64,000 bases of DNA. Source: a bacterium (GTDB lineage: Bacteria; Chloroflexota; Dehalococcoidia; Tepidiformales; Tepidiformaceae). The notes under the pieces are model-generated. The model worked only from the letters and a program-made list of their open reading frames with translations, had not been told where the DNA came from and made no database searches. Made by a program: the position numbers and the translations under genes. The stretch spans positions 337,306 to 401,305 of the forward strand of contig QEVS01000001.1 in the NCBI GenBank assembly GCA_003577245.1, read 5' to 3'. Every line of letters starts with the position of its first letter. The first letter of the stretch is position 1. Below are positions 43,163-52,066 of this stretch, in pieces.

Positions 43163-43579
43163 ATGGGTGTCGGCGCTACCCACATCGACCACATAGTCAT
43201 CTCGTCCAACGACAGCGCCGCGACGGCTTCGCTGTTCGCGACGAACCTCGGGCTCGAGATCCGGCGGACGATGTCGCGCCCCGGGACCGGCGCCCACATG
43301 GAGTTCGCAAAGCTCGGGGAAGTCGTGCTCGAATTCGGCGGACCGCCGCACCCTGTTCCCGGCGCTGAGGTGAAGGCCAATCTCTGGGGCTTTGTGCTGG
43401 CTGTGAAGGATATGCAGCAGGCCGTGGGCTCGCTCCAAACCGCAGGCTATCAAACGTCCGAACCACGTCCCGCCGTGCAGCCCGGAGCCCTCATCACCGC
43501 TGTTAGAGGCGGCACTCATGGCGTTCCCTTCGCCCTCATCCAGTACAACGCCCTGCCCATCAAGGAGACCGCGCAATGA
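43163..43579 (+). CDS. VOC family protein (second of three in tandem)
   Basis: A 138-residue glyoxalase/bleomycin-resistance-fold protein: THIDHIVISSNDSAATASLFATNLGLEI, HMEFAKLGEVVLEFGG, then WGFVLAVKDMQQAVGSLQTAGYQ and HGVPFALIQY. The metal positions are partly retained (His in IDHIV, Glu in VLEF), but repeat 2 lacks the HHICFE signature. It is therefore probably not an epimerase. Could be an aldolase/lyase or a binding paralogue derived from it. Its stop overlaps the next ATG by 4 bases. Confidence 0.83.
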   Translation: MGVGATHIDHIVISSNDSAATASLFATNLGLEIRRTMSRPGTGAHMEFAKLGEVVLEFGGPPHPVPGAEVKANLWGFVLAVKDMQQAVGSLQTAGYQTSEPRPAVQPGALITAVRGGTHGVPFALIQYNALPIKETAQ

Positions 43580-43965
43580 AGCTGAAGAAGATCGACCACG
43601 TCGGCATCGTTGTGAAGAGCCTGGCCGAAGGTGTCGCAACGTTCGAAAACAACTTCGGCTTCCGGGCGAATCCCGCGAAGGGTGGCGAGGTGCCCGCCCT
43701 GGCCATGCGCAACGCCTTCGTGCCCGTCGGGGAGTGCGACCTGGAGTTCATTGAGCCCCTCAGCGCGGATGGCCCCATCGGCAAGTTCGCTGCCGAACGC
43801 GGCGAAGGTGTCTTCATGCTCTCCCTGGCCGTGGACGACATCAGTGCTGCCGTTGAACACCTTCGCGGCCTGGGTGCCCGCGTAGGCGACCCCAACAATG
43901 GCGTCGCCTTCGTTTCGATGAAATCCACTCACGGCGTAAACTTGCAACTCGTCCAGCGTTCCTGA
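43576..43965 (+). CDS. VOC family protein (third of three in tandem)
   Basis: A 129-residue paralogue: [73 protein letters not shown]. It resembles the epimerase more than the second copy does (RGEG is kept), but HHI is FML and the last ligand Glu is Gln. The predicted metal site is incomplete. Translationally coupled to the second VOC gene. A substrate relative of methylmalonyl-CoA is possible. Confidence 0.83.
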   Translation: MKLKKIDHVGIVVKSLAEGVATFENNFGFRANPAKGGEVPALAMRNAFVPVGECDLEFIEPLSADGPIGKFAAERGEGVFMLSLAVDDISAAVEHLRGLGARVGDPNNGVAFVSMKSTHGVNLQLVQRS

Positions 43966-44017
43966 CGGCTATTCCGTAACCCCGTCGATTCACCACGTCC
44001 TGAGAGAAAGCGTACCT

Positions 44018-44428
44018 ATGACCCCTTCCCCCACGGCTACAAAGATTCGCGTGCTCATCGCCAAGCCCGGCCTCGATGGCCACGACCGCGGCGCCAAGGT
44101 TGTCGCCCGCGCCCTCCGCGATGGCGGCTGCGAGGTCATCTACACCGGCATCCGCCAGACCCCTGAGATGATCGCCGAAGCGGCCCTCCAGGAGGATGTC
44201 GACGTCGTTGGGCTCAGCATCCTCTCCGGCGCCCACCTTGAGCTCTTTCCCCGCATTGTCGACGAGCTGAAGAAGCGCGGGCGCGACGACGTTCTTCTGT
44301 TCTGCGGCGGCATCATCCCCGAAGAAGATACCCCGGCGCTCGAGAAGCTCGGATTCCAGGCCATCTTCCGGCCCGGCGCCAACACGCAGGACATCGTCAA
44401 GTACGTCTTCGACCACGTGACGAAGTAG
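44018..44428 (+). CDS. mcmA2: Methylmalonyl-CoA mutase, cobalamin-binding subunit
   Basis: A 136-residue B12-binding domain. [22 protein letters not shown] includes the D-x-H-x-x-G box with His22 as the lower axial ligand. SILSGAH and [26 protein letters not shown] complete the family signature. It must partner the large subunit at 40531, and possibly also the orphan one at 14693, which has no B12 subunit of its own. Followed 3 bases later by MeaB. Confidence 0.95.
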   Translation: MTPSPTATKIRVLIAKPGLDGHDRGAKVVARALRDGGCEVIYTGIRQTPEMIAEAALQEDVDVVGLSILSGAHLELFPRIVDELKKRGRDDVLLFCGGIIPEEDTPALEKLGFQAIFRPGANTQDIVKYVFDHVTK

Positions 44429-44431
44429 CCC

Positions 44432-45367
44432 GTGGACGGCCTCATCGAACGCTTCCTGCAGGGTGATCGGCGCGCCCTTGCACGCGTCATCAGCCGGGTC
44501 GAGAACGAGACCGCCGAAGGGCGCGAATTCCTGCGTGCCCTCTTCCCGCGCTCCGGGCGCGCTCACACGATCGGCGTCACCGGCGGCGCCGGGTCCGGCA
44601 AGAGCACCCTTACCGGCGCCCTTGCGGCCGAGTACCGGCGACGCGGGCACACCGTCGGAATCGTCGCCGTCGACCCTTCCAGCCCCTTCACCCAGGGCGC
44701 TATCCTCGGCGACCGCATTCGCATGCAGGACCTGACGCTCGACCCCGGAGTCTACGTTCGCAGCATGGCCTCGCGCGGCGCCCTCGGCGGCCTCGCACCC
44801 ACAATCGACGACGTGGTGGCCGTGATGGACGCCTACGGGTTCGACTTCGTCATCATCGAGACCGTCGGCGCCGGCCAGGACGAGGTGGAGGTCGCCGGCA
44901 CTGCTCTCACCACCGTGCTCGTCAACAACCCCGGCACCGGCGATGACATCCAGGCCATGAAGGCGGGCATCCTCGAAATCGCCGATGTGCTCGTCGTCAA
45001 CAAGGCCGACCACCCCGGCGCCGACGTCCTCGTCAGCCAGCTTCAGGCCCTGCTCACCCTCTCCCCGGCAGGCAGCCGGAGGCCACCCGTGCTGAAGACG
45101 ATTGCCACCAAAGGCGAAGGCTTTGGCGCGCTCGCCGACGCCATCGCCGACCACCGCACTTACCTCGAATCCTCCGGCGAGATGGAACGCCAGCGTGCCA
45201 TCGACGCCCGCCACCAGGTCCTCTCCATTGCCCGGAGCATCCTTCTTGAGCGCATTCGCCAGGCCACGCCCGAGGCCGAGCTCGACGACCTCGTCGGCCA
45301 GGTCGCCGCGCGCCACCTCGACCCGCACAGCGCCGCGGAGGCCCTCGCTGCCCGGCTCCACGCCTGA
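44432..45367 (+). CDS. meaB: MeaB/ArgK-type GTPase, mutase chaperone
   Basis: G3E-family GTPase (311 residues) that gates adenosylcobalamin loading and protects the mutase. Walker A GGAGSGKST (about residues 50-58), AVDPSSPFTQGAILGDRIRM, YVRSMASRGALGGL, ETVGAGQDEVEV (switch) and NKAD for guanine recognition are all intact. The C-terminal helices serve dimerisation. GTG 44432. Adjacent to the B12 subunit as in many bacteria. Confidence 0.95.
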   Translation: MDGLIERFLQGDRRALARVISRVENETAEGREFLRALFPRSGRAHTIGVTGGAGSGKSTLTGALAAEYRRRGHTVGIVAVDPSSPFTQGAILGDRIRMQDLTLDPGVYVRSMASRGALGGLAPTIDDVVAVMDAYGFDFVIIETVGAGQDEVEVAGTALTTVLVNNPGTGDDIQAMKAGILEIADVLVVNKADHPGADVLVSQLQALLTLSPAGSRRPPVLKTIATKGEGFGALADAIADHRTYLESSGEMERQRAIDARHQVLSIARSILLERIRQATPEAELDDLVGQVAARHLDPHSAAEALAARLHA

Positions 45368-45397
45368 GAGCCACCGCCCGGTGCTAGCATTGGCTCA

Positions 45398-46087
45398 ATG
45401 AGCGCGCAGCGTGTCCGCGTCTGGTTTCGCAAGGGCGAAAGGCTTCGCTACATCTCGCACCTCGACGTGCTCCGCTTCTGGGAGCGCGCAATCCGCCGCG
45501 CTGAGCTCCCGCTTTCCTATTCGCAGGGGTTCACACCCCATCCACGCCTTGCATTCGCGTCGCCCCTTCCTCTCGGCTTCATCGGCGAGGCCGAGATCAT
45601 GGACGTGACCCTGGATGAGCGCGTGGCCCTCGCGAGCTTCCGCGAGCGGGTTGCCGCCCAGGCCTCCGACGACCTCTGCCTGGTTGCCGTCGCCGAAGTT
45701 CCGACCGGCGCACCCGCGCCCCAATCGTGCCTCTCCTGGGCCGACTTCAGGGTCGACGTCCCGGGGCTCGACCCCGAAGAAGCCGGGCAGGCGGTTGCCG
45801 AATTCCTCGCCCTTGAGGCGATGGAATGGGTCGACGACCGCCGCGAGAAGGCCCGAACCATCGACCTGCGGGACGGCGTCTCGCAGCTTGCCGCGGAGCC
45901 GCTGGACGGCGGCACGCGCCTCACCATGCGCCTTCGCGCTCACCAGGACCTCACCGTGCGCCCCGAACTGGTGGTGGCGGCGTTGTTCTCCGGACGCGAG
46001 CCGGGGATGATTGCCCGCGTCGCGCTCTACCTCGATGAGCCGTCGCCCGCGCGCGACGCCTGGCGACGCCGGGGGAGATTCGAATGA
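45398..46087 (+). CDS. DUF2344 / TIGR03936 family protein (radical-SAM-associated)
   Basis: A 229-residue protein beginning RVRVWFRKGERLRYISHLDVLRFWERAIRRAELPLSYSQGF, the hallmark of this family. FTPHPRLAFASPLPLGF follows. Elsewhere it is fused or adjacent to a B12-binding radical SAM protein; here no such partner is seen, so it acts alone or with a distant one. In many bacteria the pair lies near ribosomal genes, and a tRNA/rRNA modification role has been suggested but not proven. Stop overlaps the next ATG by 4 bases. Confidence 0.88.
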   Translation: MSAQRVRVWFRKGERLRYISHLDVLRFWERAIRRAELPLSYSQGFTPHPRLAFASPLPLGFIGEAEIMDVTLDERVALASFRERVAAQASDDLCLVAVAEVPTGAPAPQSCLSWADFRVDVPGLDPEEAGQAVAEFLALEAMEWVDDRREKARTIDLRDGVSQLAAEPLDGGTRLTMRLRAHQDLTVRPELVVAALFSGREPGMIARVALYLDEPSPARDAWRRRGRFE

Positions 46088-46578
46088 ACCAGCGCATCCG
46101 TCCTGCACAGCCTTCCGATGGTCCTGCGCTCTTCGCCGCCTGGTCCAGCCTCCGTTCCCACAACGCCGCCATCGATCGGCGCATAGTTCCCGCGCCTGTC
46201 ACCGAACAGGAGTTCCTCGAAGCCTTTTCGCAGATCCTCCAGCGTCGCGCCGGCGCCACGTTCGTCGCGCAATGCGAAGACCGCCTCGCCGGATTCCTCA
46301 CCGGGAGCATTGAGGCGAACCAGCCGGACAGGCTCCCCGAGCGCCACGCCACCATCGGCTACCTCTACGTGGAGCCCTTCTGCCGCCGCCAGGGCGTGGG
46401 CCGCGAGCTCTTCACCGCCTTCGCCCGCTGGGCCGGGTCATTCGATGGCGTGGACCACTTCGAAATGCCCGTCCTTGCGCTCGACCAGGGCGCCGAGGCG
46501 TTCTGGAAGGCGCTCGGTTTCACGCCCTTCATCCAGAGGCTCTGGGCGCCGGTCAGCGCCGGTGAGAACCCGGGTTGA
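46084..46578 (+). CDS. GNAT family N-acetyltransferase
   Basis: A 164-residue acetyl-CoA-dependent transferase: IRPAQPSDGPALFAAW start, ATFVAQCEDRLAGFL strand, then ATIGYLYVEPFCRRQGVGRELFTAFARWA with the R-x-x-G-V-G acetyl-CoA loop and AEAFWKALGFTPFIQRLW. Overlaps both neighbours by 4 bases. Substrate unknown. Confidence 0.9.
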   Translation: MNQRIRPAQPSDGPALFAAWSSLRSHNAAIDRRIVPAPVTEQEFLEAFSQILQRRAGATFVAQCEDRLAGFLTGSIEANQPDRLPERHATIGYLYVEPFCRRQGVGRELFTAFARWAGSFDGVDHFEMPVLALDQGAEAFWKALGFTPFIQRLWAPVSAGENPG

Positions 46579-47210
46579 ACCTCTACCTCGTCCGCCATGG
46601 GCAGACCGCGCACAACCGCGATGGCGTCTCCCTTGGCCGCCAGGATGTGCCCCTCACACCGCTGGGTGAGCAGCAGGCTGCCGCCGTTGCATCGGCCCTC
46701 GCGCCTGCGCGCCCCGTTCGCGTTTATGCGAGCCCCCTGCGCCGCGCGTACGACACGGCCGCTGCCATAGCCCGCGGGCACGGCCTGGAGCCTATCGTTC
46801 GCTCAGAGCTCATCGAGCTTGACGCCGGGGAGGCTGAGGGCCTCACGTTTCCGGAGCTGCGAGAGCGCTTCGGCCCCTTCCTTGCGGAATGGGTGGGCCC
46901 ACTCGGCCACCAGGCCGTGATGCCCGGCGGCGAGAGCATCTCCCGGCTGGAGCAGCGGCTTCTCCCGATCATCCCCGAGCTGCTTGACCCCGCCGCCGGA
47001 GATGCCGCTGTGGTATCCCACAACTTCGTCCTGCGCGTGCTCGTCTGCCGCCTCATGGGGCTCGATGCAGCCGCGTTCCGGTCCGTCGCGGTCGATGTCG
47101 CTTCCATCTCCACCTTCCTGGTGAACGGCGATCGAGTGGTAATGGACCGCCTCAACGACACCTGCCACCTGAACTCCTTGAACCTTGATCGGGATGGGCG
47201 TAGCGTTTGA
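46575..47210 (+). CDS. Histidine phosphatase family protein (phosphoglycerate mutase-like)
   Basis: A 211-residue branch-1 histidine phosphatase. LVRHGQTAHNRDG gives the catalytic RHG and phosphate-binding residues, ASPLRRAYDTAAAIA the second Arg, ELDAGEAEGLT the acid/base Glu region and VVSHNFVLRVLVC the second catalytic His. TTG 46575 overlaps the previous TGA (TTGA). CobC (alpha-ribazole phosphatase), PhoE-like and GpmB-like roles cannot be separated; a cobalamin role would suit the B12 context but is unproven. Confidence 0.9.
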   Translation: MNLYLVRHGQTAHNRDGVSLGRQDVPLTPLGEQQAAAVASALAPARPVRVYASPLRRAYDTAAAIARGHGLEPIVRSELIELDAGEAEGLTFPELRERFGPFLAEWVGPLGHQAVMPGGESISRLEQRLLPIIPELLDPAAGDAAVVSHNFVLRVLVCRLMGLDAAAFRSVAVDVASISTFLVNGDRVVMDRLNDTCHLNSLNLDRDGRSV

Positions 47211-47234
47211 CCTGGCTGGGTTGGAAGGTCCTTC

Positions 47235-47561
47235 TTGAGTCGTAGTCGCCTCGTCTTTTTCGCTTGCCTGGTGATTGCGGGCTATTTCCTCTATACCGCT
47301 GCCGTCGGCGCCCTCCGTGCCAATCAGCTTGGCAACGACAGGGAGCAGGCCGAACGCGAAGTCGCGGCCCTGGCAGAGAAGAAGAAGTACCTCGAAGCGG
47401 TGCGTGACTACGTCGCCTCCGACGCCTACGTGGAGCAGGAAGCCCGCCGGCAGCTCGGGTATGTGCGAGATGGAGAAGTCCCCTTCGTCGTCATCAGCCC
47501 GCCCCTCGATGAGGGAGCACGGCCAACGGGCGAGTGGTGGCAACGCCTCTTCCCTCGTTGA
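47235..47561 (+). CDS. FtsB/DivIC-like septum formation initiator
   Basis: A 108-residue bitopic protein. TTG 47235 follows GGAAGG. One N-terminal transmembrane helix (LVFFACLVIAGYFLYTAAVG) is followed by a coiled coil (NDREQAEREVAALAEKKKYLEAVRDYVAS). The family-specific ending DAYVEQEARRQLGYVRDGEVPFVV is a clear FtsB/DivIC signature. Acts in divisome assembly. Lying directly before tilS is a common arrangement in Gram-positives and relatives. Confidence 0.88.
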   Translation: MSRSRLVFFACLVIAGYFLYTAAVGALRANQLGNDREQAEREVAALAEKKKYLEAVRDYVASDAYVEQEARRQLGYVRDGEVPFVVISPPLDEGARPTGEWWQRLFPR

Positions 47562-48966
47562 AGCGCCGGTCACCGCCCGGGCGTGCCGCGATGTAGCCGC
47601 CTTCGCGCGCAAAGAGAAGCTGTTCCGCCGCACCCAGAAGATACTCGTCGCCGTCTCGGGCGGACCAGATTCCGTCGCCTGTCTGCTGCTTCTGCTCCGG
47701 CTACGCCAGCAGTTCGGCTTCGAAGTCGTGGTCGCTCACTTCGATCACCGGCTGCGTGAGGGCTCGGCCGCAGACCTCGAGTTCGTCCGCTCGCTCTCCG
47801 CGCAGCTGGAGGTGAAGTGCCTTACCGGCGAAGGTGATGCCGGCGCCCTTGCCGCCGAGCGGGGCATGGGCATCGAGGAGGCTGCGCGACGCATGCGCTA
47901 CCAGTTCCTGGCCTTTGTTGCCGGCAAGGAAGGCGCCGATTGCATCGCCACCGGCCACACTGCAGACGACCAGGCCGAGACGGTGCTGCAGCGCGTCCTG
48001 CGCGGGACAGGAGTGCGCGGTCTGCGAGGCATGCTGCCCGCCAGCGAGGTTCCCGGCGCCCCTTCCCAGCGCCTCGTCCGCCCTCTGCTCGTCCTGCGGC
48101 GCGCCGATACTGAGCTGCTCTGTGCCGAGGCGGGCATCCAGCCGCGGAATGACCCGACCAACCTCGACCTCTCCATAGGGCGCAACCGCGTCCGCCACGA
48201 GGCCCTCGGCGTGCTCCGGGCGATCAACCCCTCCATTGACCGCGCGCTCGTCGGGCTGGCCGAGAGCGCCCGCGAGATCTTCGCGCCCGTCGCCCGCGCC
48301 GCGCTGGCAACCCAACCGCTGGAGCGCGGGCCCGATGGCTCCATCTTCACCCTGGAAGTGATGGCGGCGCTCCCCACCGAGGCGGTGACCCTTGTCATCG
48401 AGCGCGAGGCCGCCTTCCACGGGCTCGTGGCCGAGGTCAACCGCACCCGCATGCGGAATCTCGTCTCCGTGTTTGCCCGGGGTACCGGGGAAGTGATGTT
48501 TGGGCCCATCGCGGTCGAGGCTTCGACAGGGCTCCTCCGCATCGGCCCGGCCGCGGTCGAAAGCTCGCCGGCCGGGCCGGTGGTGCTGAACGTCCCCGGG
48601 GTGACGCTCGCCGATGGCTGGCGCATCGAAGCGCTCACCAGCGAACCAGCCTCGCGTCCGGGCGCATCCATGGCGACCGTCGACCTCGGCGCATTGAAGG
48701 GGCCCCTCCGCGTGCGCCCACTATCGCCCGGCGACCGCGTTCCCCACCACGGCGCCCTTCGAAACGCCTTTGACGTGCTGCTGGCCGAACGCGTGCCCCG
48801 CTGGAAGCGCCAACAGGTACTGGCCGTTTCTGACTCGACGGGGATCCTGGCCCTCCTGGGAGGGCCGCCGGCGCTCTGTGGCTCAGCCCCGCCCGATACC
48901 GCGCTCTATATCGTCGCCACGAGAACGGCGCCGTTGCAGCCCGCTCAGGTCACAAGATCCCAGTAG
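47509..48966 (+). CDS. tilS: tRNA(Ile)-lysidine synthase
   Basis: Modifies C34 of the CAU-anticodon tRNA-Ile2 to lysidine using ATP and lysine. 485 residues if started at ATG 47509, which overlaps the FtsB-like gene by 53 bases; no later in-frame start precedes the core. The PP-loop SGGPDS lies near residue 52, then VAHFDHRLREGSAADLEFV, GHTADDQAETVLQRVLRGTG and RPLL for N-type catalysis. RNRVRHEAL starts the linker, and LRVRPLSPGDRV marks the C-terminal TilS domain. The tRNA with CAU anticodon at 14248 could be its substrate. Confidence 0.94.
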   Translation: MREHGQRASGGNASSLVEAPVTARACRDVAAFARKEKLFRRTQKILVAVSGGPDSVACLLLLLRLRQQFGFEVVVAHFDHRLREGSAADLEFVRSLSAQLEVKCLTGEGDAGALAAERGMGIEEAARRMRYQFLAFVAGKEGADCIATGHTADDQAETVLQRVLRGTGVRGLRGMLPASEVPGAPSQRLVRPLLVLRRADTELLCAEAGIQPRNDPTNLDLSIGRNRVRHEALGVLRAINPSIDRALVGLAESAREIFAPVARAALATQPLERGPDGSIFTLEVMAALPTEAVTLVIEREAAFHGLVAEVNRTRMRNLVSVFARGTGEVMFGPIAVEASTGLLRIGPAAVESSPAGPVVLNVPGVTLADGWRIEALTSEPASRPGASMATVDLGALKGPLRVRPLSPGDRVPHHGALRNAFDVLLAERVPRWKRQQVLAVSDSTGILALLGGPPALCGSAPPDTALYIVATRTAPLQPAQVTRSQ

Positions 48967-49703
48967 CGGCGAATGCGCTGGTGGAGGCCTGGCTCCGCCA
49001 CCAGCAGGCCGCGCACGTGCGGATCTCTCTGGTTGAACCGTAACGGCGCGCCCGGTGCGTCCGTCACCCGCAAGCCCGCGGCGCGGCAGAGGGCGGCTCC
49101 TGCCGCCACGTCCCACTCTGCCCGGCCGTAACCGGTGAGAACCGCATCGCCGGTGCCCGCCGCCACCAGCGCCATCCGGTAGGCCACGCTGCCGATCCCG
49201 CGTGAGCGCGCGTCCCGGGGCAGCGGCGGCAGGTCGTCGTAGCCGTGCTCGCCGCGGCCCACCAGGACCTCGAAGCCATTGCGAAATTCCCCGGGCTCGC
49301 GTTCCCGGGCGTCCCAGCAGCCGGCCGCCCGCATCTCGCCCGTGGCCGGGTTGTACACCACGCCAAGTGCGGGCTCACCCTCCACCACCAGCGCCACTGA
49401 GATGGCGTACTCGGGCAGGCCCATCAGGTACTCGCGCGTGCCGTCAATCGGGTCCACCACCCAGACGCGATCGCAGCGCAGGCGTTCCGCCGTGTCATGA
49501 TGCTCTTCGCTGAGCCAGCCGACGCCCGGGAAGCGCGCTGCCAGCCGGTCATGCAGCAGCTCGGCGGCATGGATGTCGGCCTCCGAGACGAGCTCGTGTC
49601 CCGCCTTGCGGCCATAGCGAAGCCCGCTCCTGCGCAGCCGCGCGACCTCGTCGCCTGCCTCGCGCGCGGCCTCTACCGCAACCTCCAGCTCAGCCTCGAA
49701 CAT
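48945..49703 (-). CDS. Inositol monophosphatase family protein, CysQ-like
   Basis: A 252-residue Mg2+ phosphatase. Metal motifs: SEADIHAAELLHDRL, WLSEEHHD, DPIDGTREYLMGLPEYAISVALV and EWDVAAGAALC. DPIDGTREY with the following PEYAISVAL suits 3'(2'),5'-bisphosphate nucleotidases (CysQ) that remove PAP from sulfate assimilation, rather than inositol phosphatases (DPLDGTxNF). Converges on tilS with a 22-base overlap. Confidence 0.87.
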   Translation of the reverse strand: MFEAELEVAVEAAREAGDEVARLRRSGLRYGRKAGHELVSEADIHAAELLHDRLAARFPGVGWLSEEHHDTAERLRCDRVWVVDPIDGTREYLMGLPEYAISVALVVEGEPALGVVYNPATGEMRAAGCWDAREREPGEFRNGFEVLVGRGEHGYDDLPPLPRDARSRGIGSVAYRMALVAAGTGDAVLTGYGRAEWDVAAGAALCRAAGLRVTDAPGAPLRFNQRDPHVRGLLVAEPGLHQRIRRYWDLVT

Positions 49704-49748
49704 GCTCTCACTTTCGCGTGCCGCCCCCTGCCTCGCAAGGCGGCTCCC

Positions 49749-50672
49749 CTATGAGAAGGCCGCGAACAGCTCCTCGATCGCCTTCACCTGGCCGCCGCTG
49801 GTGGACGATGGAACCAGCATCGGCGTCTTCACCCCGGCGGCGAACCACGCCTCAAGGCCTTCGCGCACCTCCTTCGTGCTCCCGAAGAGGCACGAATCCG
49901 CCAGCCAGCGCTCCGTCATCAGTCCCGGCAGGCGGTCGCGTTCACCAGCCGCCAGGGCCGCCTCAACCGCCTCCATCTCCTCGACGTAGCCCGCTTCCTT
50001 CCAGTAGTTGCGGTAGTTGGGGAGCATCAGGTAGCCGCCAAGGGACCGCTTCGCCACGTTCATGGCCGCCTCACGGTCGTTGTCGTCGATGCACGTGGGG
50101 ATCATGTCGCCGATGAAGAAGCCGCCTTCGCGCACCTCCTTCGGGATGTGACTGAGCGAGCCGGCCATGTGCGAGCGCGAGGCGTTGGCCCAGACAGCCC
50201 CCTCCGCTATCTCCACCGAAAGCTGCACCATCTTCTTGCGGAGCGTCGCCAGCACAATGGGCGGCAGCTCTCCGAACTGCTGCGTCCCCGCCCGCATCGC
50301 TTCCACATAAGCACGTGTGTCGCCCAGCGGCTTTCCGGCCTTCACCCCCAGCCGGGCGTGGGTGGGCGCGTGGCTGACCCCTATCCCGAGGTAGAATCGC
50401 CCGCCGCTGATCTCGTGGATGTAGGCCGCGCTCTGCCCCATGTCGAAGGCGCTGCGCATGTAGATGGGGGCAATGGCAGTGCCGAACTTGATCTCGTTCG
50501 TGACGTGGGCGATCGAAAGGCAGAGCCCGAGGCTATCGCCAAAGCTCGCGCAGTAGATCCCCTGGAATCCGCGCCGCTCTATCTCACGCGCGATGTCGAC
50601 GGTCCACTTGCGGCGTCCCGGCACGGCGGTCAGGGCAATGGCAGGCATTTGGGTCAAATCAGGCTTCTCCAT
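49749..50672 (-). CDS. LLM-class oxidoreductase, probably F420-dependent
   Basis: A 307-residue TIM-barrel enzyme of the luciferase-like family. EIERRGFQGIYCASFGDSLGLCLSIAHVTNEIKFGTAIAPIYMR, SGGRFYLGIGVSHAP, PPIVLATLRKKMVQLSVEIAEGAVWANAS and the substrate-domain tail are typical of F420-dependent members of actinobacteria and Chloroflexota. FbiC in this window shows the organism makes the F420 chromophore. Alternative cofactor FMN cannot be excluded. Substrate unknown. Confidence 0.86.
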   Translation of the reverse strand: MEKPDLTQMPAIALTAVPGRRKWTVDIAREIERRGFQGIYCASFGDSLGLCLSIAHVTNEIKFGTAIAPIYMRSAFDMGQSAAYIHEISGGRFYLGIGVSHAPTHARLGVKAGKPLGDTRAYVEAMRAGTQQFGELPPIVLATLRKKMVQLSVEIAEGAVWANASRSHMAGSLSHIPKEVREGGFFIGDMIPTCIDDNDREAAMNVAKRSLGGYLMLPNYRNYWKEAGYVEEMEAVEAALAAGERDRLPGLMTERWLADSCLFGSTKEVREGLEAWFAAGVKTPMLVPSSTSGGQVKAIEELFAAFS

Positions 50673-50710
50673 CAGAGGTTGTGTGGAGCGACTATACGTG
50701 CAGGCCGGGG

Positions 50711-51994
50711 TTACCTGGAACTCGCCAGCAACAACCCGGCGGCCCCGGCCACCTCTTCGAGCGGAACTTCCCGCTGCCCACCATCGCCGCGCAGATCCTT
50801 GACTACGGCCGTGCCCCGCGCAGCCTCGTCGTCGCCGAGAATGACCGCCACGAGTGCGCCTGATGCGTCCGCGCTCCGCATCTGCGACTTGAACGAGCGT
50901 TCACCTTCACCCAGCACCGCCGCCAGGCCGGCCGCCCGCAGGGCACCCGCGGCCCGCAGGGCGGCCGCTGCTGTCGCCGCACCGCGGTGCACCACGAAGA
51001 TGCTCGCCTGGGGGTGTTCGGAAAGCTCCATCTCGTTCCTCTGCATCTCCAGGATGACGCGTTCAAAGCCGCACCCAAAGCCGATTCCGGGCGTGGACGG
51101 CCCGCCCAGCAGCTCCATCAGCCCGTCGTAGCGCCCGCCCCCGCCTATGGTGCTCTGGGCGCGTTCGTCCTCCAGCGGCACTATCTCGAAGACCGTCCGG
51201 TTGTAGTAATCGAGGCCGCGCACCAGCAGCGGGTCAATCTCGTACGGGATGCCGGCCGCCCTCAGGGCTGCCATCACGGCCTCGTGGTGCGCCGCGGCCT
51301 GCTCACTGAGCTGCTCGACCAGCTTGGGCGCGCCGGCCTTGTAAGGGGCGTCGCGGTCGTCCTTGCTGTCCAGCAGCCGGAGCGGGTTGCGATCGAACCG
51401 CCTCCGGCTGTCTTCCGAAAGGTCGCCCAGGAACGGCCGGTAGTACTCCTTCAGGCGGTCAACATAGGCGCGCCGGGGCGCCGGGTCATCAATGGATGAG
51501 AGCCGCACCTGCAGGCCCTTCAGGCCAAGCCGCCGGTAGAGGCTCCAGAGCAGGTCGATGAGCTCGGCGTCAACGAGCGGGTCGCCCGAGCCCAGCACCT
51601 CGCAGTCGAACTGCGTGTGCTGGCGGTAGCGCCCCTTCTGCGGCCGGTCATAACGGAACATCGGGTGCGTCGTGTAGAGCCTCACCGGCTGGGGCCAGCT
51701 TGCCATGCCGTGCTCCAGGTAGGCCCGGCAGATCGCCGGTGTAGCCTCGGGCGTCAGGGCCAGCTCCTCTCCGCCGCGGTCCGTGAAGACGTACATCTCC
51801 TTCTCGACGATGTCGGTCGTATCGCCGCTCCCCTTTTCGAAGAGCGCCGCGGCTTCGAAGACGGGCGTGTCGATGCGCCGGTACCCGTAGAGGCGCGTGA
51901 CCTCGAGGATCGCCTCGTTGATAGCGGACCAGTAGGGCTGAACGGCGGGCAACACATCCTGCGTGCCGCGCGGCGCCTGGAAGCGGGTGCTCAT
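50711..51994 (-). CDS. hisS: Histidyl-tRNA synthetase
   Basis: Class II synthetase of 427 residues. ATG 51994 gives the normal start MSTRFQAPRGTQDVLP. Motif 1 contains YGYRRIDTPVFE, motif 2 MFRYDRPQKGRYRQHTQFDCEVLG, the His-specific loops LLVRGLDYYNRTVFE and STIGGGGRYDGL, and motif 3 GIGFGCGFERVILEM. The C-terminal anticodon-binding domain is complete. Divergent from rel with a 72-base spacer. Confidence 0.96.
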   Translation of the reverse strand: MSTRFQAPRGTQDVLPAVQPYWSAINEAILEVTRLYGYRRIDTPVFEAAALFEKGSGDTTDIVEKEMYVFTDRGGEELALTPEATPAICRAYLEHGMASWPQPVRLYTTHPMFRYDRPQKGRYRQHTQFDCEVLGSGDPLVDAELIDLLWSLYRRLGLKGLQVRLSSIDDPAPRRAYVDRLKEYYRPFLGDLSEDSRRRFDRNPLRLLDSKDDRDAPYKAGAPKLVEQLSEQAAAHHEAVMAALRAAGIPYEIDPLLVRGLDYYNRTVFEIVPLEDERAQSTIGGGGRYDGLMELLGGPSTPGIGFGCGFERVILEMQRNEMELSEHPQASIFVVHRGAATAAAALRAAGALRAAGLAAVLGEGERSFKSQMRSADASGALVAVILGDDEAARGTAVVKDLRGDGGQREVPLEEVAGAAGLLLASSR

Positions 51995-52066
51995 GGTTCT
52001 CTGTGAGTTCGTCCGGGGGACTGAATGCATGCTAGGATAGGGCAGGAGCACCCCCCCGGCAAAGAA

